Source: Methylobacterium sp. WL119
GTDB taxonomy: Bacteria; Pseudomonadota; Alphaproteobacteria; Rhizobiales; Beijerinckiaceae
Assembly: GCF_008039875.1 (NCBI RefSeq)
Contig: NZ_VRUU01000033.1
Span: 1-45,499, forward strand
Length of the DNA stretch: 45,499 nucleotides
Direction of reading: 5' to 3'
This document shows, piece by piece, positions 23,768 through 31,846 of the stretch; within the stretch, counting starts at the first letter, position 1, and each line of letters opens with the position of its first letter. Under the pieces are notes generated by a model that had not been told where the DNA came from, did no database searches, and saw only the letters and a program-made list of their open reading frames with translations. Made by a program: the position numbers and the translations under genes.

Positions 23768-24124
23768 ATGGTCCGCTTCCTCAAGAGTCTGGTGCTGCTG
23801 CCCATCGCGGTCCTGGTGATCCTGCTCGCGGTCGCCAACCGCGATCCCGTCCGCCTCTCGCTCGATCCGTTCTCGCCCGATCCGGTGTTCAGCGTGACGC
23901 TTCCCCTCTACGCGATCCTGTTCGGCGCCGTGGCGCTCGGCATCGTCGTCGGCGGCATCTTCGCTTGGCTCGGGCAGGGCAAGGCGCGCCGCCAGGTCCG
24001 CCACCGCGGCCGCGAGATCCGCCGGCTCGAAGGCGAGACCGAGCGGCTGAAGGCCTACGCCCCGCCGGAGCCCGGCACCGGCCTGACGCTGCCGGGGCGG
24101 ACCGCGCTGCCGGCCCCGCGCTGA
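23768..24124 (+). CDS. LapA-family (DUF1049) membrane protein
   Basis: This 118-residue inner-membrane protein resembles LapA, which in enterobacteria works with LapB in controlling lipopolysaccharide synthesis through LpxC. There are two hydrophobic helices at about residues 5-23 (LKSLVLLPIAVLVILLAVAN) and 43-66 (TLPLYAILFGAVALGIVVGGIFAWL). The loop between them carries NRDPVRLSLDPF, typical of DUF1049. A basic, coiled-coil-like stretch (about 70-95, RRQVRHRGREIRRLEGETERLKAY) and a Pro-rich tail follow. In alphaproteobacteria it commonly lies between ihfB and trpF, as here. GGAGAG is seven bases before the ATG at 23768. Confidence 0.85.
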   Translation: MVRFLKSLVLLPIAVLVILLAVANRDPVRLSLDPFSPDPVFSVTLPLYAILFGAVALGIVVGGIFAWLGQGKARRQVRHRGREIRRLEGETERLKAYAPPEPGTGLTLPGRTALPAPR

Positions 24125-24147
24125 CGCGCGATTCCGGTTCTCGGGCC

Positions 24148-24789
24148 ATGTCGATTCGCGTCAAGATCTGCGGCCTGAGCACGCCCGAGACGCTGGCCGC
24201 CGCGCTGGAATCCGGGGCCGACTGGATCGGCCTCGTGCGGTTCGAAAAGAGCCCGCGCCATGTCGGCCTCGACACGGCCCGCGCCCTGTCCGAGCAGGCC
24301 CGCGGCAGGGCCGAGCGCGTCGTGCTGCTGGTCGATCCGGACGATGCCGCGCTCGCCGCCGCGATGGAGGCGATCGATCCCGACCTGATCCAGCTGCACG
24401 GCTCCGAGACCCCGGAGCGCGTCGGCGAAATCCGCCGCCTCGCCGGCCGCCCGGTGATGAAGGCCATCGGCGTCGCGACCCGCGCCGACCTCGATCGGAT
24501 CGCGGCCTACGCCGTCGCCGACCGCTTGCTCCTCGACGCCAAGCCGCCGCCCGGAGCCGCGCTGCCCGGCGGCAACGGCCGCGCCTTCGATTGGGATCTG
24601 CTCGCCGGGGCGGACCTTCCCGCCGGCTGGATGCTGTCGGGCGGCCTCGACGCGGTCAGCGTCGCCGCGGCGCTCGCCCGCACCGGCGCCACCGCGGTCG
24701 ACGTCTCCTCGGGCGTCGAGGCGGGGCCGGGCGTGAAGGATCCCGACCGCATCGCCGCCTTCGTCAGGGCGGCCCGCGCGGGGGGCTGA
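24148..24789 (+). CDS. trpF: Phosphoribosylanthranilate isomerase
   Basis: TrpF converts N-(5-phosphoribosyl)anthranilate to the ribulose form in tryptophan synthesis. The 213-residue TIM barrel has the N-terminal VKICGLSTPE with the catalytic Cys, PDLIQLHGSETPE, and LLLDAKPPPGAALPGGNGRAFDW, which carries the catalytic Asp-Ala-Lys strand. The phosphate-binding WMLSGGLDAVSVAAAL and AVDVSSGVEAGPGVKDPDRI follow. trpB and trpA usually come next in this group, but here an unrelated minus-strand gene begins, so the trpFBA order is broken or the genes lie elsewhere. The ATG at 24148 is 23 bases after the lapA-like stop. Confidence 0.96.
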   Translation: MSIRVKICGLSTPETLAAALESGADWIGLVRFEKSPRHVGLDTARALSEQARGRAERVVLLVDPDDAALAAAMEAIDPDLIQLHGSETPERVGEIRRLAGRPVMKAIGVATRADLDRIAAYAVADRLLLDAKPPPGAALPGGNGRAFDWDLLAGADLPAGWMLSGGLDAVSVAAALARTGATAVDVSSGVEAGPGVKDPDRIAAFVRAARAGG

Positions 24790-24796
24790 GCCGGGA

Positions 24797-25507
24797 TCAG
24801 CCCGCTCGCAGATCGGCGAGGGATCGCCGCTGCCGCCCGTCTTCGAAAAAGTTGTCGGGGGCGAGCCAGGCCCCGAACGCCGCCCTCACCCGGGGCCACT
24901 CGGCGTCGGTGACCGAGAACCAGGCGGTGTCGCGCGAGCGGCCCTTCACCACGACGGCGTTGCGGAAGACGCCCTCGAAGGTGAAGCCGTAGCGCAGGGC
25001 CGCCGCGCGCGAGGGCGCGTTGAGGGCGTCGCACTTCCACTCGTAGCGGCGGTATCCGAGCTCGTCGAAGGCGCGGGCCATCATCAAGGCCATGGCCTCG
25101 GTCGCGGCGGGCCGCCGCGCCAGCAGGGCCGAGAAGTGCAGGTGCCCGACCTCGATGACGCCGTTGGCCGGATCGATGCGCAGGTACGACGCGATCCCGA
25201 CCGCCCGGCCGGTGCCGGCATCGACGACCGCGTGGAACAGCGGGTCGGCGCCGGCCGCCATCGCCGCCAGCTCGGCCCGGTAGGCCCCCTCCGTCTCCGG
25301 CAGGGTGTTGCCGAGATAGGTCCAGCCCCGCCGGTCCGGCGCCGCGGAGAAGGCCGAGAACAGGTCGGCGCCATGGCGCTCCGCATCGAGCGGCTCGACC
25401 CGGCAGGTGCGTCCCTGCATCGCCTCCCGCGGCGGCAGCGGGCGCGGGCGCCAGTCGGGCAGGGCCGGCCCGATCGGCTGGCCGAAGCTGTTCTCGCGCG
25501 CGCTCAT
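24797..25507 (-). CDS. GNAT acetyltransferase (RimJ/RimL-like)
   Basis: This 236-residue acetyltransferase is of the RimJ/RimL branch, which acetylates N-terminal or small-molecule amines with acetyl-CoA. It begins with a Pro-rich segment (WRPRPLPPREAM), followed by the GNAT fold: GIASYLRIDPANGVIEVGHLHFS, then LLARRPAATEAMALMMARAFDELGYRRYEWKCDALNAPSRAAALRYGFTFEGVFRNAVVVKGRSRDTAWFSV. The ordering of the last strands and AALRYGFTFEGVFR are typical of this branch. Its ATG at 25507 overlaps the stop of the PaiB gene (ATGA), so the two are translationally coupled. The target is unknown. In Bacillus, PaiA (GNAT, polyamines) and PaiB are likewise neighbours. Confidence 0.9.
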   Translation of the reverse strand: MSARENSFGQPIGPALPDWRPRPLPPREAMQGRTCRVEPLDAERHGADLFSAFSAAPDRRGWTYLGNTLPETEGAYRAELAAMAAGADPLFHAVVDAGTGRAVGIASYLRIDPANGVIEVGHLHFSALLARRPAATEAMALMMARAFDELGYRRYEWKCDALNAPSRAAALRYGFTFEGVFRNAVVVKGRSRDTAWFSVTDAEWPRVRAAFGAWLAPDNFFEDGRQRRSLADLRAG

Positions 25508-26160
25508 CGTCCGCTCCGTTCCTGCACCAGGTCGGCCATGTGTGCTGACATGTCCGCCGCCATATCCTCCCGGCCGCCCGCCGCGCGAAAACCCGCGACC
25601 ACGCCGGCGCGGTCGGCCTCCGGCCGGTTCTGGCTGAGCTTCCACTTGCCGGCGATGCGCGCGACCGGGATCTCGATCCCGACGATGCCCTTCACCTGCG
25701 CGTCGGTGAAGGGTCTGGGCGCGTCGTCCACCGACCAGGGCTCGGGCCGCGACGCCTCGCGCTGGTCGGTGAGTTCGGCGATCTGGCGGCGGAGCCAGTG
25801 GGGGTCGTCGACCACAAGCGGCCGACCCCAGGCGTGGACGGTGGCGTAGTTCCAGGTCGGCACCACCTTCCCGGTCTCGCGCTTGGTCGCGTACCAGGAC
25901 GGGGTGACGTAGCCCTGGGGACCCTGGAACACCACGAGGCATTCCGCGACCTGCGCCAGCTCGCGCCATTGCGGGTTGGCCCGCGCCAGGTGCGCGCGCA
26001 GCGTCCCCCGTTCGGACGCCGCGCCGTCGATCAGGAACGGGATCGGGTTCGCCATCAGGCCCCCCGGACCGGCGGTGACCAGGAGCCCGAGGGGATGGGC
26101 GCGGATCAGGGCATGCTGCGCCCCGAGGTCGTCCTCTCGGAAATGCGGTGGCTGGTACAT
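25504..26160 (-). CDS. PaiB-family FMN-binding negative transcriptional regulator
   Basis: This 218-residue split-barrel flavin-binding protein is of the PaiB family, named from a Bacillus repressor of sporulation and protease genes. Family marks are the start MYQPPHFREDD, then LMANPIPFLID, YVTPSWYATK, VPTWNYATVHAWG and WKLSQNRPEADRAGV. No helix-turn-helix is visible, so a direct DNA-binding role is doubtful, and many members are probably flavin enzymes. It is translationally coupled to the downstream GNAT gene and divergent from a MocR-type regulator 90 bases away, which is likely to control it. The ATG at 26160 has CGGAG nearby. Confidence 0.92.
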   Translation of the reverse strand: MYQPPHFREDDLGAQHALIRAHPLGLLVTAGPGGLMANPIPFLIDGAASERGTLRAHLARANPQWRELAQVAECLVVFQGPQGYVTPSWYATKRETGKVVPTWNYATVHAWGRPLVVDDPHWLRRQIAELTDQREASRPEPWSVDDAPRPFTDAQVKGIVGIEIPVARIAGKWKLSQNRPEADRAGVVAGFRAAGGREDMAADMSAHMADLVQERSGR

Positions 26161-26169
26161 CGCGGCGCT

Positions 26170-26245
26170 CCGGACCGGTGGAGGCCCGTGCTTGACCGAT
26201 CTCCGGTCCAGGCAAAAGATCCGGTTTCACGCAAGCGACTGGACC
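26170..26245. promoter_or_regulatory. CTGGACC-type boxes, putative MocR operators
   Basis: Three related heptamers occur between the divergent starts: CCGGACC (26170-26176), GGTCCAG (26205-26211, the inverse of CTGGACC) and CTGGACC (26239-26245). They are 35 and 34 bases apart, near three helical turns. MocR regulators such as TauR use repeated CTGGAC-like boxes, so the neighbouring MocR protein is the natural ligand. Confidence 0.5.
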
Positions 26246-26250
26246 ACTTC

Positions 26251-27786
26251 GTGCGCAAGGACCCGGAGAGGGAAACGGCGGGGGCGAGCCCTCCCGGGGA
26301 CGCGAGCGCCCTCCCCCTCGTGCTCGATCTCGCGCCCGGCGGGGCGCTGCCGCTGCAGGCGCGCATCGGCGACGCGCTTCGCCGGGCGATCCTGGAACGC
26401 CGGATCGCCCGCGGCGCCCGCCTTCCCGGCTCGCGGGCGCTGGCCGAGGATCTCGGATGCGCCCGCGGCACCGTGCTGGCCGCGCTGGAGCAGCTGGTAG
26501 CCGAGGGCTACCTGACGGCGCACGGGGGCTCCGGCACCCGCGTGGCCGCCATCCTCCCCGACGACACCCTCGCCGTCGCGAGCCCGCCCCAGGCCGCAGG
26601 GTCCTTCCCGGCACCGCCCGTGCTGTCGCGGCGCGGGACGGCCCTGATGGCGTCGTCGGCGCGGGCGTGGTTCTCCGCGCCTGTTGCGCCGGATGCCTTC
26701 GCCCTCGGGCGGCCGGCCGCCGACGCCTTCCCGTTCGCGACCTTCGGGCGCCTGCTCCAGACCGAGTGGCGCGACGGCGCCCCGCCGCCCCATCCCCTCG
26801 GCGACCCGCGCCTGCGCGCCGCCACCGCGGCCTACCTCGCCGCCACCCGCGGCGTCGCCTGCACAGCCGACGAGGTGATCGTGACGGCGGGCATCCGCCA
26901 GAGCCTGCGGCTGCTGGCCCAGCTGCTGCTCGATCCGGGCGAGACGGCTCTGGTCGAGGATCCGGGGTTTCCCGGCATCGCGTCGGCGCTGGCGGAGGCC
27001 GGCCTGCGCCCCGCCCCCGTCCCGGTCGGGCCGGGCGGCCTCGCGATCGACCGGGCGGGCGCCGCCATGGGCGCGCGCCTCGCCGTGGTGACCCCGGCGC
27101 ATCACTATCCGCTGGGCCACGCCATGAGCCTCGAGAACCGGCTGGCGCTGCTCGCCTGGGCCGAGGCCACAAGCGCCTGGATCGTCGAGGACGATTACGG
27201 CGGCACGTACCGCTATGCCGGCCGGCCGCTGCCGCCGCTGCGCGCCCTCGACCGGACCGGACGGGTGATCTACGCCGGCAGCTTCTCCAAGGTGCTGCTG
27301 CCGGCGCTGCAGCTAAGCTACCTCGTGCTGCCGCAGGGGCTCGCCGGCCCGGTCCAGCGGGCGCTCGCGGAGACCGGGCCGGCGCCCTCCGGCCTCGGCC
27401 AGGGCGCGCTCGCCCGCTTCATCGACGAGGGCCATCTCGGACGCCACCTGCGCCGGACGCGGAAGCTCCATGCCGGGCGGCAGGCCGCCCTGCTCGACGC
27501 CGCCCGCGACCGGGCCGCGGGCCTGCTCGACGTCGCGCCGCTGGAGGGCGGGATGCACCTGGTCGCCCGCCCCGGTCCGGACTGGCCGCCCCGGCTCGGC
27601 GACGCCGCGGCCGTCGCCGCCCTGGCGCAGGCCGGCATCGCGGCCGTGGCGCTCTCGGCCTACCATGCCGACCCGATGACGGCCGAGCCGGGCCTGCTGC
27701 TCGGCTACGCCGCCGTGCCCGAGCGCGCCATCGCGCCGGCGGTGACGCGCCTGGCGACGACTCTGTGGGCCGCCGGCGGGGGATGA
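26251..27786 (+). CDS. MocR/PdxR-type regulator (GntR HTH plus aminotransferase domain)
   Basis: MocR proteins fuse a GntR winged helix to a fold-type I PLP aminotransferase-like domain and sense PLP or amino compounds. The N-terminal HTH is seen in PLQARIGDALRRAILERRIARGARLPGSRALAEDLGCARGTVLAALEQLVAEGYL. The PLP domain follows, with EVIVTAGIRQSLRLLAQLLLDPG, TPAHHYPLG, IVEDDYGGTYRY and YAGSFSKVLLPALQLSYLVLP, where the Lys in SFSK would hold PLP. I chose the GTG at 26251 (511 residues), which leaves a 90-base divergent region. A GTG at 26188 after GGAGG is an alternative that would place coding sequence over the putative operators. It probably controls itself and the divergent paiB-GNAT pair. 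Confidence 0.9.
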   Translation: MRKDPERETAGASPPGDASALPLVLDLAPGGALPLQARIGDALRRAILERRIARGARLPGSRALAEDLGCARGTVLAALEQLVAEGYLTAHGGSGTRVAAILPDDTLAVASPPQAAGSFPAPPVLSRRGTALMASSARAWFSAPVAPDAFALGRPAADAFPFATFGRLLQTEWRDGAPPPHPLGDPRLRAATAAYLAATRGVACTADEVIVTAGIRQSLRLLAQLLLDPGETALVEDPGFPGIASALAEAGLRPAPVPVGPGGLAIDRAGAAMGARLAVVTPAHHYPLGHAMSLENRLALLAWAEATSAWIVEDDYGGTYRYAGRPLPPLRALDRTGRVIYAGSFSKVLLPALQLSYLVLPQGLAGPVQRALAETGPAPSGLGQGALARFIDEGHLGRHLRRTRKLHAGRQAALLDAARDRAAGLLDVAPLEGGMHLVARPGPDWPPRLGDAAAVAALAQAGIAAVALSAYHADPMTAEPGLLLGYAAVPERAIAPAVTRLATTLWAAGGG

Positions 27787-27827
27787 GGCGACGTGGCCCG
27801 CGCCTTGCCATCCGCACCGCGCGCCTG

Positions 27828-27836
27828 TGCTATCAT
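27828..27836 (+). promoter_or_regulatory. Extended -10 promoter of the brnTA pair
   Basis: TGC followed by TATCAT (27831-27836) matches the TGnTATAAT extended -10 form. The sequence downstream to the GTG at 27932 is AT-richer than the genome average and contains a small GGTT/AACC pair. No good -35 is seen at 17 bases. Confidence 0.4.
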
Positions 27837-27931
27837 CCCGAATCCGGCTTTAGAGGGTTCGACAACCGACCGATGCGGCACCAACGAGCCGACCGGATTG
27901 TCCCTCATGGTTTTCGGAGTTACATAAACCC

Positions 27932-28252
27932 GTGACGGCGGTCTGGGACGAGGCGAAGCGGCAGGCGAACCTGCTCAAGCATGGGCTCGACTTCGCCGAG
28001 TTCGAGGCCGCTTTCGATGGCGAGGATGCCGTCTACCTGCCCGCGCAGCCGAGCCGCACCGGCCGCATCCGCTACAAGATCATCGGTCGATGGCGGGACC
28101 GGTTGGTCGTCGTCGTGATCGTCTCGCCATTGGGGGCGGAAGCCATCGCCCTGGTGAGTTTGCGCTACGCCAATCCGAAGGAAAGGGCCGTCCATGATCG
28201 TCTCGGATCGCAAGACAGACGCGCCGGCATTTTCCCAGGCGGATTGGGATGA
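27932..28252 (+). CDS. brnT: BrnT family toxin
   Basis: BrnT is the RelE-fold ribonuclease toxin of type II BrnT/BrnA modules and inhibits translation under stress. The 106-residue sequence has the family start VWDEAKRQANLLKHGLDFAEFEAAFDG. RIRYKIIGRWRDRLVVVVIV replaces the more usual R-IG-GR--VVV-T strand, and ISLRYANPKER-like ALVSLRYANPKERAVHDR follows. The start is a GTG at 27932 with GGAG 12 bases upstream, which suggests weak translation. The tail after DRLG (about 14 residues) lies in the overlap with the antitoxin gene and is unlikely to be conserved. Toxin-first order is typical. Lower GC around its promoter hints at acquisition. Confidence 0.9.
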   Translation: MTAVWDEAKRQANLLKHGLDFAEFEAAFDGEDAVYLPAQPSRTGRIRYKIIGRWRDRLVVVVIVSPLGAEAIALVSLRYANPKERAVHDRLGSQDRRAGIFPGGLG

Positions 28253-28646
28253 GGTCTCCGACAACCCCGACCTGACGGACGTGGAACTCGCCGCGTTGAG
28301 ACCGGCTCGCGAGCTGCCTCCGGATATCTACGCCGCGCTTCCGAGAAACCGCGGCGGACGCCCGCGGGCCGCGTCGCCCAAGGTGCAACTCACGCTTCGG
28401 ATCGATCGCCGTGTGCTCGATGCCTACAAGGCGACCGGTCCCGGTTGGCAGACCCGCATGCATGACGTGCTGGCCCGCATCGTGGATGATCCAGGCGCAG
28501 GTCCGCATGTGGAAGCCGATACGGCGCGTGAGGCGGGGATTTATCGGCGGACGGGATCGGACCGAGGGGGCGCCGTCGCAGCCGGTCAGCCGTTTCCGCC
28601 TTCGCAGGACGCCGAGTGTGGTCCCTCCGGCCGGAAGAAGGCCTGA
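28194..28646 (+). CDS. brnA: BrnA family antitoxin with C-terminal extension
   Basis: BrnA neutralises BrnT and represses the operon through its ribbon-helix-helix domain. The 150-residue protein has the family pattern DLTDVELAALRPARELPP, GRPRAASPKVQLTLRIDRRVLDAYKATGPGWQTRMHDVLARIV. The final part is the DNA-binding RHH with GxGWQTR. About 48 residues then follow that are hydrophilic and of low complexity (rich in Gly, Ala and charged residues), while many BrnA proteins end soon after the RHH. Its ATG at 28194 lies inside brnT, overlapping by 59 bases, with GAAGGAAAGGG just upstream. The overlap implies coupled translation and tight stoichiometry. Confidence 0.88.
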   Translation: MIVSDRKTDAPAFSQADWDEVSDNPDLTDVELAALRPARELPPDIYAALPRNRGGRPRAASPKVQLTLRIDRRVLDAYKATGPGWQTRMHDVLARIVDDPGAGPHVEADTAREAGIYRRTGSDRGGAVAAGQPFPPSQDAECGPSGRKKA

Positions 28647-28672
28647 TCGGGCCGATCGTCCGCGTTTCCCCC

Positions 28673-29713
28673 TTAGGCCGCCGCCTCGGCCCTCACCGGC
28701 TGCGGCCCGGCGCGGTAGGCGGCCGACGCCTCCTCCGTGCGCCAGCAGGCGGCGAGGTGCCCGTCGCCGACGCTGAGCGAGGGCGGCGTCTCGCGGCACT
28801 TGTCGATCGCGAGGAAGCAGCGCGGGGCGAACGGGCATCCGGCCGGGCGGTTGGCGAGGTCCGGCGGGCTCCCCGGGATCGTCTGGAGCCGCGCGCCTTT
28901 GGCCAGCGCCCCCTCCGCGCGGCTGCGCAGCAGGCCGATCGTGTAGGGGTGGTGCGGATCGAGCACGACCTGGTGCGCGGTGCCGGTCTCGACGATGCGG
29001 CCGGCATACATCACCGAGATCCGGTCGGCGACCTCGACGGCGGCGCCGAGGTCGTGCGTCACCAGGATGATCGACAGGCCGAGATCGCGCTGCAGCTCGC
29101 GCAGCAGCAGCAGGATCTGGATCTGCACCGTGGCGTCGAGCGCCGTGGTCGGCTCGTCGGCAAGCAGCACCTGCGGCCGGCAGGCGAGCGCCAGCGCGAT
29201 CATCGCGCGCTGGCGCATCCCGCCGGACATCTCGTGCGGGTAGGCGTCGAGGCGCCGCTCCGGGCTCGGGATGCGGACGCGCTCGAACAGCGCGAGCGCC
29301 CGCTGCCGGGCTCCCGCCGCATCGATCTTTTCGTGGCGGCGGATCGCTTCCGTGATCTGGCGGCCGACGGTGTAGACCGGGTCGAAGGCGAGCAGCGGCT
29401 CCTGGAAGATCATCGAGGCGACGTGCCCGCGGAAATCCGCCAGCTCGCGCTTCGACAGCGCGAGCACGTCGCGGCCCGCCACCGAGATCCCGCCCCGCGT
29501 GCGGCTGCGCCCTTCCGGGAAGAGGCGCAGGATCGCGCGCAGCGTCACGCTCTTGCCCGAGCCCGACTCGCCGATCAGCGCCATGGCCTGGCCGCGCTCG
29601 AGCCGCAGGTCGACCCCGTCGACCACCTCGACCTTGCCGAAGCCGACCTTGAGGTCGGTGAGCTCGACCGCGGGGGGCGACGCGTTCATGTCCGCGCTCA
29701 TCTTCGCGCTCAT
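28673..29713 (-). CDS. Peptide/nickel-type ABC importer ATPase, DppD/OppD-like
   Basis: This 346-residue ATP-binding subunit belongs to a family-5-type importer. Visible motifs are Walker A GESGSGKS, Q-loop FQEPLLAFDP, signature MSGGMRQR and Walker B LLADEPTTALD, followed by the C-terminal OppC_N/oligopeptide extension. That extension has the Cys pattern CPFAPRCFLAIDKCRE, which in related ATPases can bind an Fe-S cluster. The ATG at 29713 overlaps the stop of the upstream ATPase (ATGA), so the two subunits are coupled. It closes a five-gene transporter operon. The substrate is probably a ureide or related compound, judging by neighbouring enzymes, but the family mostly carries peptides. Confidence 0.93.
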   Translation of the reverse strand: MSAKMSADMNASPPAVELTDLKVGFGKVEVVDGVDLRLERGQAMALIGESGSGKSVTLRAILRLFPEGRSRTRGGISVAGRDVLALSKRELADFRGHVASMIFQEPLLAFDPVYTVGRQITEAIRRHEKIDAAGARQRALALFERVRIPSPERRLDAYPHEMSGGMRQRAMIALALACRPQVLLADEPTTALDATVQIQILLLLRELQRDLGLSIILVTHDLGAAVEVADRISVMYAGRIVETGTAHQVVLDPHHPYTIGLLRSRAEGALAKGARLQTIPGSPPDLANRPAGCPFAPRCFLAIDKCRETPPSLSVGDGHLAACWRTEEASAAYRAGPQPVRAEAAA

Positions 29714-30780
29714 GCCGCCACCTGCTCGGCAGCGGGAGCAAGGGAATGGCCCGAGCCCGGCTGGCGCGCGAGGCAGGCGGCCTGATGCAGCGGCGCGATC
29801 GGGGCGAGCGGCGGCGTCACGCCGGAGCAGACCGGCTCGGCGAGCCGGCAGCGCGGATGGAAGCGGCAGCCGTCCGGCGGGTCGATCGGGTTCGGCGGAT
29901 CGCCGGTGAGCAGGGCGGCCTCGGTGCGGTTGTCGGGATCGAGCGACGGCATCGAGGCGAGCAGCGCCTGGGTGTAGGGGTGGGCGGGCTCGGCCAGCAC
30001 CGTGTCCGAGGGGCCGAGCTCGGCGACGCGGCCGAGATACATCACCATCACCCGGTCGCAGATGAAGCGCACCACGTTGAGGTCGTGGCTGATGAACAGG
30101 TAGGTCAGCCCGAACTCCGCCTTGAGGTCGAGGAGCAGGTTGAGCACCTGCGCCTCCACCGACTTGTCGAGGGCCGAGACCGCCTCGTCGAGGAGGATCA
30201 GCCGCGGCTCCAGCGCGAGGGCGCGGGCGATGTTGACCCGCTGGCGCTGGCCGCCGGACAGCTCGTGCGGGTAGCGGCCGGCGAAGCGCTTCGGCTCCAG
30301 GCCGACGCGGGCCAGCAATCCGCGGGCACGCTCGATCGCCTCGCGGCTGCCGACCCCGTTGACCGTCGGCCCGAAGGCGATCGAGGCCTCCACCGTCATC
30401 CGCGGGTTGAGCGAGGCGTAGCTGTCCTGGAACACCATCTGCACCTGGCGGCGATAGGTCCGCCACGGCATCGCGCGGCTGCCCACCGCCTCGCCGTCGA
30501 ACAGCATCTCGCCCTGGTCGCGCTCGATCAGGCCCATCAGGAGCTTGGCCGTCGTCGACTTGCCGCAGCCGGATTCGCCGACGATCCCGAGGGTCTCGCC
30601 CTTGAGCGCCGAGAAGTCGACGCCGTCGACGGCGCGCACGACCGACTTCTTGCCGCCGACGCCCTTGCGCACCGGGAAGTGCTTGACGAGGCCGGAGACC
30701 GACAGGAGCGGCTGGGCCGGGCCGCCGCGGTCGCGTAGCGAAGCGGTCGCGAGGTCGGCGGGCTGGACGATGACGCTCAT
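29710..30780 (-). CDS. Peptide/nickel-type ABC importer ATPase, DppF/OppF-like
   Basis: This 356-residue second ATPase of the importer has Walker A GESGCGKST, Q-loop FQDSYASLNPRMTV and signature LSGGQRQRVNIARAL. Its Walker B is ILLDEAVSALDKSVEAQVLNLL, and the switch His is in FISHDLNVV. The C-terminus has the OppF-like SLDPDNRTEAALLTGDPPNPIDPPDGCRFHPRCRLAEPVC Cys pattern. It is coupled to the next ATPase by an ATGA overlap. It lies 115 bases downstream of the permease, the longest gap in this transporter block, with no clear terminator in it. Confidence 0.94.
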   Translation of the reverse strand: MSVIVQPADLATASLRDRGGPAQPLLSVSGLVKHFPVRKGVGGKKSVVRAVDGVDFSALKGETLGIVGESGCGKSTTAKLLMGLIERDQGEMLFDGEAVGSRAMPWRTYRRQVQMVFQDSYASLNPRMTVEASIAFGPTVNGVGSREAIERARGLLARVGLEPKRFAGRYPHELSGGQRQRVNIARALALEPRLILLDEAVSALDKSVEAQVLNLLLDLKAEFGLTYLFISHDLNVVRFICDRVMVMYLGRVAELGPSDTVLAEPAHPYTQALLASMPSLDPDNRTEAALLTGDPPNPIDPPDGCRFHPRCRLAEPVCSGVTPPLAPIAPLHQAACLARQPGSGHSLAPAAEQVAA

Positions 30781-30895
30781 GAGTGTTGCCCTGGGCGCTG
30801 ATGCCGCGACGGCGATCCGCCCCGTGGGCGGCGACGCGCGGGCGCGCTCGCCGACGTCGGGCGGATGAGAGGGGGGCGGTGCCGAGCCGTGGGGA

Positions 30896-31825
30896 TCACT
30901 GGCGGATCTCCATGGCGCTGCGCAGGCCGTCCGAGAACAGGTTGAACGAGATCGAGACGATGAAGATCGCCAGCCCCGGCAGCGCCGCCACCGTCGGGTT
31001 GACGTAGATCGCGGTGCGCAGCGTGTTGAGCATCAGGCCCCATTCGGGCTCCGGCGGCCGCACGCCGAGGCCGAGGAAGGACAGGCCCGAGGCCAGGATC
31101 ATCGAGACCGAGATCAGGCCGGTGGAGTAGACGAAGATCGGCCCGACCACGTTGCCCAGCACCTGCACCCGCATGATCGTCAGCGCCGAGGCGCCCGAGA
31201 GGCGGGCCGCGTCGATGTAGTCGCGCGCGCGGATGCCGGTGGTGACGCTCTCGGAGATCCGCGCGATCTGGGGCACGAACACGCAGGTGAGCGAGACGAT
31301 GGCGTTGAAGATGCCGGCGCCGAGCGCGCCCGAGAGCGCGATGGCGAGCAGCACCGAGGGGAAGGCGAAGAACACGTCGATGGTGCGCATCAGGATCGTG
31401 TTGGTCCAGCCGCCGACGTAGCCGGCGACGATGCCGATCGACGACCCGATCACGAAGGCGATCAGCACCGGCGTCACGCCCATGAACAGCGACAGCCGGG
31501 CGCCGACCATCAGGCGGCTCAGCATGTCGCGGCCGAGCTCGTCCGAGCCGAGCCAGTAGGTCGCGTCGCCGACCGGCTTCAGGCGGCGCAGCATCGAGCC
31601 GCGATACGGGTCCATCGGCGTGATCCACGGCGACAGGATCGCGACGACGACGATGGCGAGGATCACCAATCCGGCGGCGATCGCCACGGGGTCGCGCACG
31701 AGGCGGTGGCCGACATGGCCCCAGTAGCCGCGGGAGGCGACGAAGGCGTCGGGCTCGACCTCGGACGCCGCGGGGGCGATGCCGCCGTCGAGGGCCATGG
31801 TGGCGGCGGTGACGGGTGCGGTCAT
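30896..31825 (-). CDS. ABC importer permease, DppC/OppC-like
   Basis: This 309-residue inner-membrane permease has an N-terminal cytoplasmic stretch of about 45 residues, then a first helix (VAIAAGLVILAIVVVAILSPWI) and a periplasmic loop with LGSDELGRDMLSRLMVGARLSL, a DppC hallmark. Five further helices follow. The EAA-type ATPase-contact loop is near IRARDYIDAARLSGASALTIMRVQVLGN. The last helices contain ISVSMILASGLSFLGLGVRPPEPEWGLML, also characteristic. Its start lies 21 bases from the stop of the DppB-like gene. The pair forms the membrane channel for the binding protein encoded upstream. Confidence 0.94.
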   Translation of the reverse strand: MTAPVTAATMALDGGIAPAASEVEPDAFVASRGYWGHVGHRLVRDPVAIAAGLVILAIVVVAILSPWITPMDPYRGSMLRRLKPVGDATYWLGSDELGRDMLSRLMVGARLSLFMGVTPVLIAFVIGSSIGIVAGYVGGWTNTILMRTIDVFFAFPSVLLAIALSGALGAGIFNAIVSLTCVFVPQIARISESVTTGIRARDYIDAARLSGASALTIMRVQVLGNVVGPIFVYSTGLISVSMILASGLSFLGLGVRPPEPEWGLMLNTLRTAIYVNPTVAALPGLAIFIVSISFNLFSDGLRSAMEIRQ

Positions 31826-31846
31826 GACGTCATGCTTTCCTCGGGC

